NCBI RefSeq assembly: GCF_000717595.1
Contig: NZ_JNZO01000035.1
Location: 12,773 to 76,772 of the forward strand
Direction: 5' to 3'
Source: Streptomyces flavochromogenes
GTDB taxonomy: Bacteria; Actinomycetota; Actinomycetes; Streptomycetales; Streptomycetaceae
Length of the DNA: 64,000 nt
The notes below the pieces were generated by a model that saw only the letters and a list, made by a program, of their open reading frames with translations, was not told the DNA's origin and ran no database searches. Made by a program: the position numbers and the translations under genes. Positions 45,420 to 56,031 of the stretch are shown in pieces (the stretch's first letter is position 1; each line of letters opens with the position of its first letter).

Positions 45420-46787
45420 TCAGAAGAGCTTTCCGGGGTTGAGCAGCCCCAGCGGGTCGAAGGTGGCCTTGATCCCGCGCTGGAGCTCCAGTCCGACCGG
45501 CCCCAGCTCCCGTGCCAGCCACTCCTTCTTGAGGACGCCCACGCCGTGCTCGCCGGTGATCGTGCCGCCGAGCGCGAGCCCGAGCGCCATGATCTCGTCG
45601 AAGGACTCGCGCGCGCGCCGCGACTCGTCCTCGTCGGTGTGGTCGAAGCAGACGACGGGATGGGTGTTGCCGTCGCCCGCGTGCGCGCAGACCCCGATGG
45701 TCAGGTCGTACTTCTCCGCGACCGCCGCCGTGCCCGCGAGCATCTCCGCGAGCCGCGTCCGCGGCACGCACACGTCGTCGATCATCGTCGCCGACTTGAT
45801 CGTCTCCAGGGCCGTGAGGGAGAGCCGGCGCGCCTGGAGGAGGAGTTCGGACTCGGCGGTGTCGGCGGCCGGGACGACCTCGGTGGCGCCCGCCGCCACG
45901 CACAGCTCCCCCACGGCGGCCAGATCGGCGGCCGGGTCGGGGGTGTCGAAGGCACACAGGAGCAGCGCCTCTGTGGTGTCGGGCAGACCCATGCGCGCCA
46001 CCCTGTTGACGGCCTGGACCGTCGTGCGGTCCATGAGTTCGAGCAACGACGGGGTGTGGCCGCGCTCCATGATCGTGCAGACGGCCGCGCAGGCGGCGGC
46101 CGCGGAGGGGAACTCGGCGGCCAGCGCGAGCTGCACCGGGGGTTGCGGCCTGAGCGAGAGCACGGCCCGGACGACGATGCCGAGACTGCCCTCCGAGCCG
46201 ACGAAGAGCCTGGTCAGGTCATAGCCGGCGACGCCCTTGGCGGTGCGGCGGCCGGTGGTCAGGAGCCGGCCGTCGGCGAGGACGACGTCGAGGCCGAGGA
46301 CGTACTCGGCCGTCACCCCGTACTTCACACAGCACAGACCGCCGGAGGCCGTGCCGATGTTTCCGCCGATGGTGCACGTCTCCCAGCTGGACGGGTCCGG
46401 CGGGTAGTAGAGGCCGTGTTCGGCGACGGCCCGTGACAGCACCGCGTTGACGACACCCGGCTCGACGACGGCGATCCGGTCGACCGGGTTGATCTCCAGG
46501 ATGCGGTCCATCCTGACCAGGGAGAGCACGATGCAGCCCTCGGAGGCGTTGGCGCCGCCGGAGAGGCCCGTGCGGGCTCCCTGCGGGACGACGGGGACGC
46601 GGAGTTCGGTCGCGGTGCGCATGACGTGCTGCACCTGCTCCACGGTGCGCGGGAGCACGACGACCGCCGGGGCGCCGGCCTCGCAGAAGCTCGCCATGTC
46701 GTTCGCGTACGAGGCGGTCACGTCCGGATCGGTGAGCAGCGCCTCGGCGGGCAGCCCGGCGCGCAGCCGCGTCAGAAGATCGTCCAT
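45420..46787 (-). CDS. FAD-linked oxidase (GlcD/D-lactate dehydrogenase type)
   Basis: 455 aa. The PCMH-type FAD-binding domain includes PVVPQGARTGLSGGANAS and TIGGNIGTASGG. The C-terminal substrate domain ends with HAGDGNTHP and ITGEHGVGVLKKEWL, typical of glycolate or D-lactate oxidases. The exact 2-hydroxyacid cannot be decided. ATG 46787. Confidence 0.93.
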   Translation of the reverse strand: MDDLLTRLRAGLPAEALLTDPDVTASYANDMASFCEAGAPAVVVLPRTVEQVQHVMRTATELRVPVVPQGARTGLSGGANASEGCIVLSLVRMDRILEINPVDRIAVVEPGVVNAVLSRAVAEHGLYYPPDPSSWETCTIGGNIGTASGGLCCVKYGVTAEYVLGLDVVLADGRLLTTGRRTAKGVAGYDLTRLFVGSEGSLGIVVRAVLSLRPQPPVQLALAAEFPSAAAACAAVCTIMERGHTPSLLELMDRTTVQAVNRVARMGLPDTTEALLLCAFDTPDPAADLAAVGELCVAAGATEVVPAADTAESELLLQARRLSLTALETIKSATMIDDVCVPRTRLAEMLAGTAAVAEKYDLTIGVCAHAGDGNTHPVVCFDHTDEDESRRARESFDEIMALGLALGGTITGEHGVGVLKKEWLARELGPVGLELQRGIKATFDPLGLLNPGKLF

Positions 46788-46885
46788 GACTCCAGCGTGG
46801 CACCCGGGGCCATCGGTGTGAACCCGCCGGGGCAGGCGCTTCGTGTGCTCTTCGTACAGGCGCGGGCGGGCGCACAGTGAGCGCC

Positions 46886-48340
46886 ATGAAGACGCAGAAC
46901 GTGTCGAGGACGGTCCTCGCGGCCGGAGTGGGCGCGGTGCTCGCGGCGACGGCACTCCTCTACCTCCCCGAGCTCCTCGACCAGGGGCCGCCGCCCCCGC
47001 CCGGTCCGGCGGAGCGGGCGACGATCGCGGCCCACGCGGGCGCGCAGGCCGCGCTCCCGGACCTGGCCGCGCTGATCACCGACCGGGAGAAGTGGCTGCG
47101 CGCCCACCCGGACGACGACGCGTCCTGGGCGGAACTCGGCGCGGCGTACACGGAGCGGGGCGCGCGCCTCGGCGACGTAAGGGACTATCCGCGCGCCGAG
47201 AAGGCACTGCGGCGCTCGCTGGCCGAACGGCCCGCCGCGCGCGGCAACACGGCCGCCCAGCTGGGCCTGGGGGCGCTCGCGGGGGCGCGCGGCGACTGGA
47301 ATTCGGCCAAGGAGTGGGGCGAGAAGGTCCGTACGGCGGACCCGCGCCGCTGGCCCGCGTACCCGGTCCTGATGGACGCGTACAACGGCCTCGGGGACTA
47401 CAAGGCGGCCCAGAAGGCGATGGAGACCCTGCAGGGGCTCCACAAGGGCGCGATGGTGCGGACGCGGGCCGCGCAGACCTACCGCGACCGGGGCTGGCGC
47501 GAGGACGCCGACGCGGCCGCCCTCGACGCGGTGTCGCTCGCGGAGACGGCCCCGGACAAGGCGGCCGCACTGGCCCGGCTCGGCGACCTGGCGTGGGAAC
47601 GGGGCGAACCGGACGAGGCGCTCGCGCTGTTCGGGGCGGCGCTGACGCAGGTACGGGACCACGGGCCCTCGCTCGCGGGCCGGGCGCGGGCGCTGACGGC
47701 ACTCGGCCGCACCGACGAGGCGCTGCGGGACTGGCGGGCGGCGCTGGCCCGGCTGCCGCTGCCGGAGTACGTCCTGGAGGCCGGTGAGCTGTCCGAGTCG
47801 CTGGGCCTGCACGAGGACGCGCGGGCGCTGTACGAGCGGCTGCGGACCGGCACGTGGGCGGGCGGGGAGGTGGCCCTCGCACTGCTCGACGCGGACCACG
47901 GCAACGCGGCGGCGGCGGTCACCCGGATGCGGGCGGAATGGGCGCGGGGGCACCGCTCGGTGCGGGTCGCGGACACGCTGGGGTGGGCGCTGTACCGGGC
48001 GGGTCAGCCCAAGGAGGCGCTGGAGTACGCGACTCGGGCCACGGAGGAGGGCCTGCGGAGCGCCCTCTTCTCGTACCACCGGGGCGAGATCGAACGGGCC
48101 CTGGAGGAGACCGGCCCGGCCCGGCGGCACCTGGCGGAGGCTCTGCGGATCAACCCGCACTTCTCACCGCTGCTCGCGCCGAGGGCGGCGGGGGCGGTGG
48201 CGGCGCTCGGCGAACCCTCGGACGAACTCCCGAAGGAACTCCGCCCGGAGCCGGAGCCGGCGAGGGGGGTGGGGCCGCGGACCCCGGTGAAGCCGCCCAA
48301 GGCGGCGAAGGCGGCGGACACGACGGCGCCGCGGGAGTAG
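46886..48340 (+). CDS. Tetratricopeptide repeat protein
   Basis: 484 aa from ATG 46886 (a GTG 9 bp earlier is possible). An N-terminal signal or membrane helix (VSRTVLAAGVGAVLAATALL) is followed by Ala-rich helical TPR repeats from about 70 to 430 (examples: DASWAELGAAYTERGARLGD and GRTDEALRDWRAALARLPL). Probably a scaffold on the outer membrane face. The Pro/Lys-rich C-terminus is disordered. Confidence 0.85.
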   Translation: MKTQNVSRTVLAAGVGAVLAATALLYLPELLDQGPPPPPGPAERATIAAHAGAQAALPDLAALITDREKWLRAHPDDDASWAELGAAYTERGARLGDVRDYPRAEKALRRSLAERPAARGNTAAQLGLGALAGARGDWNSAKEWGEKVRTADPRRWPAYPVLMDAYNGLGDYKAAQKAMETLQGLHKGAMVRTRAAQTYRDRGWREDADAAALDAVSLAETAPDKAAALARLGDLAWERGEPDEALALFGAALTQVRDHGPSLAGRARALTALGRTDEALRDWRAALARLPLPEYVLEAGELSESLGLHEDARALYERLRTGTWAGGEVALALLDADHGNAAAAVTRMRAEWARGHRSVRVADTLGWALYRAGQPKEALEYATRATEEGLRSALFSYHRGEIERALEETGPARRHLAEALRINPHFSPLLAPRAAGAVAALGEPSDELPKELRPEPEPARGVGPRTPVKPPKAAKAADTTAPRE

Positions 48341-48666
48341 CGCGCGCCCTTGGACGGCGCCCCGGCCCACCCCCCGCGTGGGCCGGAGCCCGCCGGCTCG
48401 AATGGCCCACCGTGCGGACCGGGCTGGACGGGCCCGCGCGTGCGGACCGGGCCCCGCCGGGCCCTCACCACCCACCCGCGCGAACACGCGCCGGGGACGC
48501 GGCCCCGCCGTGCGGGCCGCCTGGGCCCGGCAGAGGGCGCCGTTCCGTTGTGCCCAGACTCCGTCCGGGGGACCCCCAGGGCCCGGCGGAACAGATGCCC
48601 ACAACGCGGGCGCGCGGCGAGGGGCCCGGGGTGTGGCCCCGGGCCCCTCGGCCGTGCGGACGGCGA
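48341..48666. other. Convergent intergenic region between TPR gene and hppD
   Basis: 326 bp with no gene. It holds one strong bidirectional hairpin (48618-48650). Confidence 0.6.
48618..48650. terminator. Bidirectional terminator
   Basis: A perfect 14-bp inverted repeat CGAGGGGCCCGGGG and complement with a TGTGG loop, 16 bp after the hppD stop. Confidence 0.88.
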
Positions 48667-49866
<1,200 letters not shown>

Positions 49867-49933
49867 TCATGTTGCACAGCGACGGGCGAGTATGGCCGTG
49901 CGACTTGTACATCCTGACCATGGGGAGACCGCT

Positions 49934-50401
49934 GTGGCGATCGATCATTTGGACGGCCGGCTCATCACGCTCCTCGCTCGCGAGCCGCGCATCGGGGTCC
50001 TGGAGGCCTCCCGGCGGCTCGGGGTGGCGCGGGGGACGGTGCAGGCTCGGCTCGACCGACTCCAGGCGAGCGGGGTGATCAGGGGTTTCGGTCCGCAGGT
50101 GGACCCGGCGGCGCTCGGCTATCCGGTGACGGCGTTCGCGACCCTTGAGATCAAGCAGGGGCAGGGAGCCGATGTGCGGGGGCATCTGGCGACGGTCCCG
50201 GAGGTGCTGGAGCTGCACACGACGACGGGCCACGGCGACATGCTCTGCCGCCTCGTCGCCCGTTCGAACGCGGACCTTCAGCGAGTGATCGACAAGGTGG
50301 TGGCGTTCGAGGGGATCATGCGGGCGTCGACGGCGATCGTGATGGAGAACCCGGTGCCCCTGCGGATCATCCCGCTGGTGGAGCAGGCGGCGCAGGAGTA
50401 G
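49934..50401 (+). CDS. Lrp/AsnC family regulator of hppD
   Basis: 155 aa from GTG 49934 after GGGGAG; the longer frame adds non-conserved residues. The N-terminal HTH (RIGVLEASRRLGVARGTVQA) and a RAM/ACT-like ligand domain are intact. Its position opposite hppD, with a 121-bp gap containing TTGCA/TGCAA elements, suggests it senses tyrosine or its keto acid. Confidence 0.9.
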   Translation: MAIDHLDGRLITLLAREPRIGVLEASRRLGVARGTVQARLDRLQASGVIRGFGPQVDPAALGYPVTAFATLEIKQGQGADVRGHLATVPEVLELHTTTGHGDMLCRLVARSNADLQRVIDKVVAFEGIMRASTAIVMENPVPLRIIPLVEQAAQE

Positions 50402-50465
50402 GGCGACAGCCACGGGGAGGCGGATGCAGCAGGGCGACAGCCACGGGGAGGCGGGTGCAGCAGGG
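50402..50465. repeat. Two direct copies of a 31-bp unit
   Basis: GGGCGACAGCCACGGGGAGG followed by CGGATGCAGCA recurs immediately as a second copy with one base change. A third, diverged start (GGGCGGGAGACACCGGGAGG) follows. It lies between the Lrp and ArsR genes. Confidence 0.8.
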
Positions 50466-50487
50466 CGGGAGACACCGGGAGGTTGAC

Positions 50488-50531
50488 GCAAAGGACCAGT
50501 TGCAAAGAAACCCTTGCAACTGGTCCTTTGC
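50488..50531. promoter_or_regulatory. Operator/promoter inverted repeat of the ArsR-MFS unit
   Basis: A perfect 18-bp inverted repeat, GCAAAGGACCAGTTGCAA and complement, with an 8-nt spacer, 18 bp before the ArsR-like start. TTGCAA occurs three times. It is a strong candidate for the autoregulatory binding site of the regulator. Confidence 0.7.
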
Positions 50532-50548
50532 AAGCCTACGCTCGACCC

Positions 50549-51130
50549 ATGCCCGAGCCCGAAGGTTTCCCGACCCGCCCCCTCGACCCGCGCACCCTGC
50601 GCGGGCTCGCCCACCCCCTCCGCATCCAGCTGCTGCGCGCCCTGCGCGCCCACGGCCCCGCCACCGCCTCCCAACTCGCTGAGCGACTGGGCGAGTCCAG
50701 CGGAGCCACCAGCTACCACCTGCGCCAGCTCGCGGCCCACGGCTTCGTCGAGGACGACCCGGCGCGCGGCAAGGGACGGGAGCGGTGGTGGAAGGCCGCC
50801 CAGCAGGGCGTGACCGTCGACGAGAGGCTCTCCCGGAACCCGGACCCGGAGGTCCGCGGCGCTCTCGACCTCTACGTCCACGAGATCGCGACCATCCACA
50901 CCCAGGAGCTGAGCACCTACCTCGGCACCCGGCACGACTGGGGCGACGCCTGGATCGGCGTGTCCGACATGAGCGACTTCACGCTGCGCCTGCCGCCCGA
51001 GAAGCTCCGCGAGCTCGACCAGAAGATGCACGCGCTCATCGAGACGTACCGGGGCATCGAGGAGGCCGACGCGCCGGACGCCGAGCGCGTACGGATCCAT
51101 CTGCACGCGTTCCCGCAGCACGAGAACTGA
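50549..51130 (+). CDS. ArsR-like winged-helix regulator
   Basis: 193 aa from ATG 50549. The HTH_20-type winged helix is in RTLRGLAHPLRIQLLRALRA and LGESSGATSYHLRQL. It has no metal-binding Cys pair typical of metal-sensing ArsR proteins. First gene of a unit ending in an MFS exporter, so it probably controls that exporter through the upstream palindrome. Confidence 0.88.
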   Translation: MPEPEGFPTRPLDPRTLRGLAHPLRIQLLRALRAHGPATASQLAERLGESSGATSYHLRQLAAHGFVEDDPARGKGRERWWKAAQQGVTVDERLSRNPDPEVRGALDLYVHEIATIHTQELSTYLGTRHDWGDAWIGVSDMSDFTLRLPPEKLRELDQKMHALIETYRGIEEADAPDAERVRIHLHAFPQHEN

Positions 51131-51149
51131 CGGAAGGAACCACGGAGTC

Positions 51150-51335
51150 ATGCACGCCGACATTCACCTCCAGCTCCATCAGCTGCACGCCGCCGAACTC
51201 CACCGCGCGGCCGCCGCCACCGCCCCGCGCGTCCCCGGCCCGGCGCTCCGCGTCCAACTCGGCTGGCGCCTGGTCGAGTGGGGCCTGCGCCTGGCCACGC
51301 CCGCACACGGCCGCCCGGTCACCCTGGCCGCATGA
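51150..51335 (+). CDS. Small protein of the ArsR-MFS unit
   Basis: 61 aa. Its start follows GGAAGGAACCACGGAG, and its stop overlaps the MFS start (ATGA), so it is coupled to translation of the exporter. Ala/His-rich N-terminus and a possible amphipathic helix. No family recognised, but such small ORFs recur at this position in Streptomyces. Confidence 0.65.
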   Translation: MHADIHLQLHQLHAAELHRAAAATAPRVPGPALRVQLGWRLVEWGLRLATPAHGRPVTLAA

Positions 51336-52765
51336 GCGCTCCGGGGGGAGACGACGCGAACGCGGAGAAACCGAACGCGAAAGGCACGGGCGCGAGCACG
51401 AGCACGATCACGACGAAGCGGGACCGGGTCCCCCTCGCGACCGTCCTCACCGCCAACGCCGTATCCATCACAGGGAATTCGCTCACGCTCATCGGCGTCC
51501 CGTGGTTCGCCCTCGACACCACGGGGAGCCCCGGCAAGGCCGGCGTCGTCGCCTTCAGCGCGGCGCTGCCCGTCCTCGTCTCCGCGATCGCCGGCGGCCC
51601 GGTCATCGACCGGATCGGCCGCCGCCGGGTCGGCATCGCCTCCGACCTGGTCTGCGGGCTCGCGCTCGCCGCGATCCCCCTGCTGCACCGCGCCGGCGTC
51701 CTGGAGTTCTGGATGCTGTGCGCCTTGATGGCCGTCACCGGCCTCTTCCACGCACCCGGGGAGATGGCCCGGCACGTCCTGGTCCCCGATCTCGCCCGGC
51801 GCGCCGGGACCTCGCTCCCCCGGGCCGCCAGCCTGTACGACGCCGTGGCGCGCGGGGCCCGGATGACGGGCGCGGCGATCGCCGGACTCCTCGTGGCGTT
51901 CATGGGCGCCGACACGGTCCTGGTCCTCGACGCGGCGACCTTCGGCCTCTCCGCGCTGCTCGTCACCGCGGGCCTGCGCGGGGTGCCCTCGGCGGAACCG
52001 GTGCGGGACGGCCCCCGGCTCTCCCCGGCCCGCTACCGGTCCGATCTGCGCGAGGGATACGCCTTCCTGTTCCGCGCGCGGCTGCTGCTCGGCATCACGG
52101 TCATGGTGATGGTCACCAACGGCCTGAGCCAGAGCTGGAGTTCGGTGCTGCTTCCGGTCCACGCACGCCAGGAGCTGGGCGGTCCTGCCACCCAGGGCCT
52201 GCTCGTGTCGGTCTTCGGCGGCTGCGCCCTGGCCGGCGCCCTGCTCTACGGGGCGGTCGGGCAGCGCTTCCCGCGCCGGGCCGTCTTCACGGCGGGCTTC
52301 CTGATCGGCGGAGCCCCGCCGTACGTGGTGGCCGCGCTCACCGACACCACCGCACCCCTGCTCGTGACGCTCGCGGCGGCCGGATTCGGCGTCGGCGTCC
52401 TCAACCCGATCCTGACCACGGTGATGTACGAGCAGGTGCCCGACGCCCTGCGCAGCCGCGTCATGGGCGCGAGCACCGCGGGGGTGCTGCTGACGACCCC
52501 GCTGGGCGGCCTGACGGCGGGCTTCCTCGTCGAGCGCGCCGGCCTGACGGCGACGCTGCTGGGAATCGGCGGGCTCTACTTCCTCGCGACGCTCTCGCCG
52601 CTGGTCTTCCCGGCCTGGCGGGCCATGAACGCCCCGACGCCGGAGCGTACGCCCGAGGACGGCGCACCCTCCGGTGGCGGCCCCGGTGGCGAACCGGTCA
52701 GCAGGACGGAACCTTCGACTCCTGCCCCTGTCCCAGGGCCTTCAGGGACGCCACCGCGTCGCTGA
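51332..52765 (+). CDS. MFS transporter (drug-efflux-like)
   Basis: 477 aa with twelve membrane helices. GNSLTLIGVPWFALDTTGSP opens the first helix, and VIDRIGRRRVGIASDLVCGL is motif A. It belongs to the DHA3-type efflux group. ATG 51332 overlaps the small gene. Its 3' end overlaps the convergent PDZ/Lon-like protease gene by 68 bp. Confidence 0.88.
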   Translation: MSAPGGDDANAEKPNAKGTGASTSTITTKRDRVPLATVLTANAVSITGNSLTLIGVPWFALDTTGSPGKAGVVAFSAALPVLVSAIAGGPVIDRIGRRRVGIASDLVCGLALAAIPLLHRAGVLEFWMLCALMAVTGLFHAPGEMARHVLVPDLARRAGTSLPRAASLYDAVARGARMTGAAIAGLLVAFMGADTVLVLDAATFGLSALLVTAGLRGVPSAEPVRDGPRLSPARYRSDLREGYAFLFRARLLLGITVMVMVTNGLSQSWSSVLLPVHARQELGGPATQGLLVSVFGGCALAGALLYGAVGQRFPRRAVFTAGFLIGGAPPYVVAALTDTTAPLLVTLAAAGFGVGVLNPILTTVMYEQVPDALRSRVMGASTAGVLLTTPLGGLTAGFLVERAGLTATLLGIGGLYFLATLSPLVFPAWRAMNAPTPERTPEDGAPSGGGPGGEPVSRTEPSTPAPVPGPSGTPPRR

Positions 52766-53492
52766 GCGCGGTGACGGGGACGAGCCGCATCCCCTTCGGC
52801 AGCTCGGCCTGGGCGTCCGAGCACTCGGCCTTCGGTACGAGGAAGACGGTGGCCCCGTCCCGCGCGGCGGCCTGGGTCTTCAGCGAGACCCCGCCGACGG
52901 CGCCGACCGCGCCGTCCGCGTCGATCGTCCCCGTACCGGCGATGACCCGGCCACCCGTGAGGTCGCCTCCGGCGCCGTCGCCGTCGAGCTTCTCGACGAT
53001 GCCGAGGGAGAAGAGCAGTCCGGCGCTGGGCCCGCCGATGTCGGCGAGGTGCAGGTTCACCTTCACCTTCTCGGGGTCCTCGTCGAGGTAGTCGAGTGCG
53101 GCGAGCGTGGCCGCGTCCTGCGACTCCTTCATCTGGCCGAGGTTGTGCTTCTCGACCTCGGCGTCGGACTTCCCCGGGGGGTAGACGGAGTCGCGCGGCA
53201 GGACGGCCCGGTCCGTACGGAACCAGGCGTCGGTCACGTCCCCGAGGTCCACGTCCGTGGACGGTCCGGTCGCGACGATGGTCGTCATGCGCAGCTGCCC
53301 CTCGGAGGGCCGGACCGGGGCGCCGGTGATCGTGATGACCTCCTGCCCCTTGTCCTTGCCGAGCACGTCGGCGGTCGTACCGGGCTGCGCGATGGCATAG
53401 GGCAGCGGCGCGAGCCCGACGACGGCGAAGAGCGCGACGACGGGCAGCGCGCATACCGCGAGCGCCTTGGGACGGGAGAGGCTGGAGAGCAC
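52698..53492 (-). CDS. YlbL-like PDZ/S16 serine protease
   Basis: 264 aa from GTG 53492. An N-terminal membrane helix is followed by a Lon-type proteolytic domain: Ser in DIGGPSAGLLFSLG and Lys in VGGVSLKTQAA form the Ser-Lys dyad. The PDZ part is reduced. It is a probable membrane-bound protease acting outside the membrane, seen in most Actinobacteria. Confidence 0.88.
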   Translation of the reverse strand: MLSSLSRPKALAVCALPVVALFAVVGLAPLPYAIAQPGTTADVLGKDKGQEVITITGAPVRPSEGQLRMTTIVATGPSTDVDLGDVTDAWFRTDRAVLPRDSVYPPGKSDAEVEKHNLGQMKESQDAATLAALDYLDEDPEKVKVNLHLADIGGPSAGLLFSLGIVEKLDGDGAGGDLTGGRVIAGTGTIDADGAVGAVGGVSLKTQAAARDGATVFLVPKAECSDAQAELPKGMRLVPVTALSDAVASLKALGQGQESKVPSC

Positions 53493-53501
53493 GTCCCCAA
53501 T

Positions 53502-54788
53502 CTACTGGGGCGACGGACCCCACCGGGCCGGGGGCGCGGAGCCGGGCGCGCGCCCGCGACCGGCGACGGGCCCCGGCACGGACCCGGCCCCGGACCCGCC
53601 CCTGTGCCCGGACCCGTGCCCGGACTCGGGCACGGGCACGGGCAGGTGGCGGGCAAAGAAGGACCGTACGAGCTTGCGTACGGCGGGTACCGAGACCCGG
53701 GGGTCGACGGTGCCGACCATCTCGGCGCGCCCGGCGGCGGTCGTCAGACCGGCGGCTCGGAGCCGGGGCACCAGGGCCGCGTAGTCGGTGAAGACCCAGT
53801 GGTGGCTGTCCGCGAGCTGCCGGCGGGCCACGGGGCCGCCGTGGGCGAGCAGCGCCGACCAGGAGCGGTCGAGGCGCGCGTCGCGGAAGCCGTCGGTGCC
53901 GGCGAGCAGCAGCGGCCGGTCCGTCCCCTCGCGCGCGACGGGGAGGAGTGCCCCGTCCATCTGGTCCAGGTACCCCTCAAGGTTCACGGCGGCGGCGACC
54001 CTCGGGTCCTCGTGGAGCGCCTGGGCGACGGCGGTGCCGCCCGCGGAGTGCCCGTAGAGCCCGACCCGGTCGAGGCCGAGGGCGTCGAGGACGAAGCGGA
54101 GGTCGGCGACCCTGGTGTCGATCATGGTGCGGAAGGTCCCGGCGTCGAGGTCGGGGCGGAGGACGGTGGTCCGGATCCGGTCGCGTTCCGGCCGCTCGTC
54201 GGGGAACTCCACCTCGGAGGCGTCACCGGGGTGGTCGACGGTGACGACGGTCCAGCCGTGCGAGGCGAGGTCGATCGCGAGGGAGCTGCCCAGGGCGCGG
54301 GAGTCCCCGCCGCCGGGGCTGTACACCAGCACCGGCCGGCGGCCGGACCGCGGCGGGGCGCCGGCCCGGGCGTGGGTGAGGGTGGCCGCCCAGTCGACCC
54401 CGGTCTCCGGCAGGGCCGGGCGGACCAGATGGGCGAGGAAGGCGAACACGTCGGCGGCATCGGGGGTGAGCTGCGGCAGGCGCGGGAGACCCCGACCGGA
54501 GACGGCCGGCCGGAACACGGTGACCATCAGCTCCCGCACGCCGATGGCGGGCACCCACGGGTCGTTGCGGGAGGCGTCGACGAGATACCGGACGGTGGCG
54601 CCGACGGCGTGGGGGCCGGTGGGGGCGGGCAGCCGGAGGACGAGAGGGCGGGCGGGGGCGGCCGAGGCGGCGCCGGCGCTGCTGCCGGTTCCGGTGCCGA
54701 GCAGCAGGGCGGCGGCCGAGGCGAGGGCGCCCTTGGCGACGGTACGGCGGGCGGGTGTGTGGCCCCCGAGCACGTGATCAGGTGTCAT
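53502..54788 (-). CDS. Secreted alpha/beta hydrolase (PAF-acetylhydrolase-like)
   Basis: 428 aa. A Tat-type signal (ARRTVAKGALASAAALLLG) begins the protein. The oxyanion region YSPGGGDS and the nucleophile elbow GLYGHSAGGTA (Ser) are clear, with the acid and His later (DSHHWVF). The C-terminus is Gly/Ser/His-rich and disordered. Probably a lipase or esterase. It is divergent from the HTH regulator; ATG 54797 is a nearby alternative start. Confidence 0.88.
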   Translation of the reverse strand: MTPDHVLGGHTPARRTVAKGALASAAALLLGTGTGSSAGAASAAPARPLVLRLPAPTGPHAVGATVRYLVDASRNDPWVPAIGVRELMVTVFRPAVSGRGLPRLPQLTPDAADVFAFLAHLVRPALPETGVDWAATLTHARAGAPPRSGRRPVLVYSPGGGDSRALGSSLAIDLASHGWTVVTVDHPGDASEVEFPDERPERDRIRTTVLRPDLDAGTFRTMIDTRVADLRFVLDALGLDRVGLYGHSAGGTAVAQALHEDPRVAAAVNLEGYLDQMDGALLPVAREGTDRPLLLAGTDGFRDARLDRSWSALLAHGGPVARRQLADSHHWVFTDYAALVPRLRAAGLTTAAGRAEMVGTVDPRVSVPAVRKLVRSFFARHLPVPVPESGHGSGHRGGSGAGSVPGPVAGRGRAPGSAPPARWGPSPQ

Positions 54789-54873
54789 GGGCGTCATCCT
54801 GGGAGCGGGCGGGACGCCGGCGCGAAGGGTTCGGCCCTGCCCGAAAGGCTGGCGGCGAACGGGGGTCGGTGCG

Positions 54874-55884
54874 GTGCTGCGCATCCATTTCACGGCGGAG
54901 GACATGACCCGGGTACGGTTCGCGCCCCGCCCCTCCCCCGTGCCCGAGCTGCACGCCGCCCTCCTGATGCTCGGCGCCCCGCACGAGGGGCTGCTCTTCG
55001 GCCGCTGGCGGGGCAGGCTGCTGCGGACCCTGCCGGGCGCGGCCGAACCGCTCGCGGAGCTGGTACCGGGCGGTGCGGCCCCGCACTTCCTCGACGTCCT
55101 CGGCGGTACGCGGGACGAGGGCTTCGCGTTGATCCGTTCGGCGCGGCCGGGGTTCGTACGGTCCGAGCTGGAACGGGTGTACGCGGGACAGGGCCCCGTC
55201 CCGCCCTGGGTCCGGGCCCTGCACGACGGGGACGCGGAGGCCTGGGGCACGCTCGACCGGGCGCAGCGGGCGGCGTACGGGACGGTCCTCGCGCCGGTGT
55301 GGCCGCTGGTCCAGGACCTGCACCGGGCGGAGTTCACGCGTTACGCGCTGACGGCCGCGGAACAGGGCCTGGCCGCCGCCCTCGCGGCGGTCGCCCCGGG
55401 CTCACGGCTGCGGGACGGCGTCTGGGAGTGGCCGGCGACCCCGGCGGCCCGTGAGGCCCGTGCGGTTCCTGAGGTCCGTGCGGTTCGTGAGGTCCGCCTC
55501 GACGGCCGGGGCCTGGTCCTGCTGCCGACCTTCCACTGGAGGGGAGGCCCGCTGGTCCAGGACCTGCCGGACCGCCCGCTGGTCCTCACGTACCCGGCGG
55601 GCGGGGGCATTCCGCCCACACCGGAACCCCGGGGAGCGCGGGGCGGGGCCGGGGGCCTGTCGGCGGCCCTCGGCCGCACGAGAACCGAAGTCCTCCGGGC
55701 CCTGACGGAACCCCGCACGACGACTGACCTCGCCCGTCGTACGGGCATCAGCAACGCGACGGCCTCGGCCCACGCGACGGCCCTGAGAGCGGCCGGCCTG
55801 ATCACCACGACGAGAACAGGCCGATCGGTCCACCACGAACGGACCCCCTTGGGGGCACTGCTGCTGACAGGCGCCGCGGGCTGA
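54874..55884 (+). CDS. Winged-helix transcriptional regulator (ArsR/DUF5937-like)
   Basis: 336 aa from GTG 54874; the longer frame overlaps the divergent gene. RIHFTAEDMTRVRFAPRPSP begins a helical sensor domain. The C-terminal winged helix reads TEVLRALTEPRTTTDLARRT, then GISNATASAHATALRAAGLI. The layout fits the DUF5937/ArsR-like regulators of Streptomyces. Possibly regulates the adjacent hydrolase. Confidence 0.85.
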   Translation: MLRIHFTAEDMTRVRFAPRPSPVPELHAALLMLGAPHEGLLFGRWRGRLLRTLPGAAEPLAELVPGGAAPHFLDVLGGTRDEGFALIRSARPGFVRSELERVYAGQGPVPPWVRALHDGDAEAWGTLDRAQRAAYGTVLAPVWPLVQDLHRAEFTRYALTAAEQGLAAALAAVAPGSRLRDGVWEWPATPAAREARAVPEVRAVREVRLDGRGLVLLPTFHWRGGPLVQDLPDRPLVLTYPAGGGIPPTPEPRGARGGAGGLSAALGRTRTEVLRALTEPRTTTDLARRTGISNATASAHATALRAAGLITTTRTGRSVHHERTPLGALLLTGAAG

Positions 55885-56031
55885 AGGCCGCCCCCGGGGG
55901 CGGCCGAGGAGACCGCGAGGGCTGCCGCCCCCGGCGGGACGCCCGCGTCCCGGTCGGCGACGAGCCCCGGACCCTGGCGGCCCGACGGAACGGGGCCCCG
56001 CCCCGGCCGCCGCGCCCGAGCGCCCCGTGCC

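Noticed and set aside
52674..55454. 926-codon plus-strand ORF over protease and hydrolase genes
   Set aside because: Composition of a mirror frame (Gly/Arg/Val-rich, no domain). The opposite-strand proteins have catalytic motifs.
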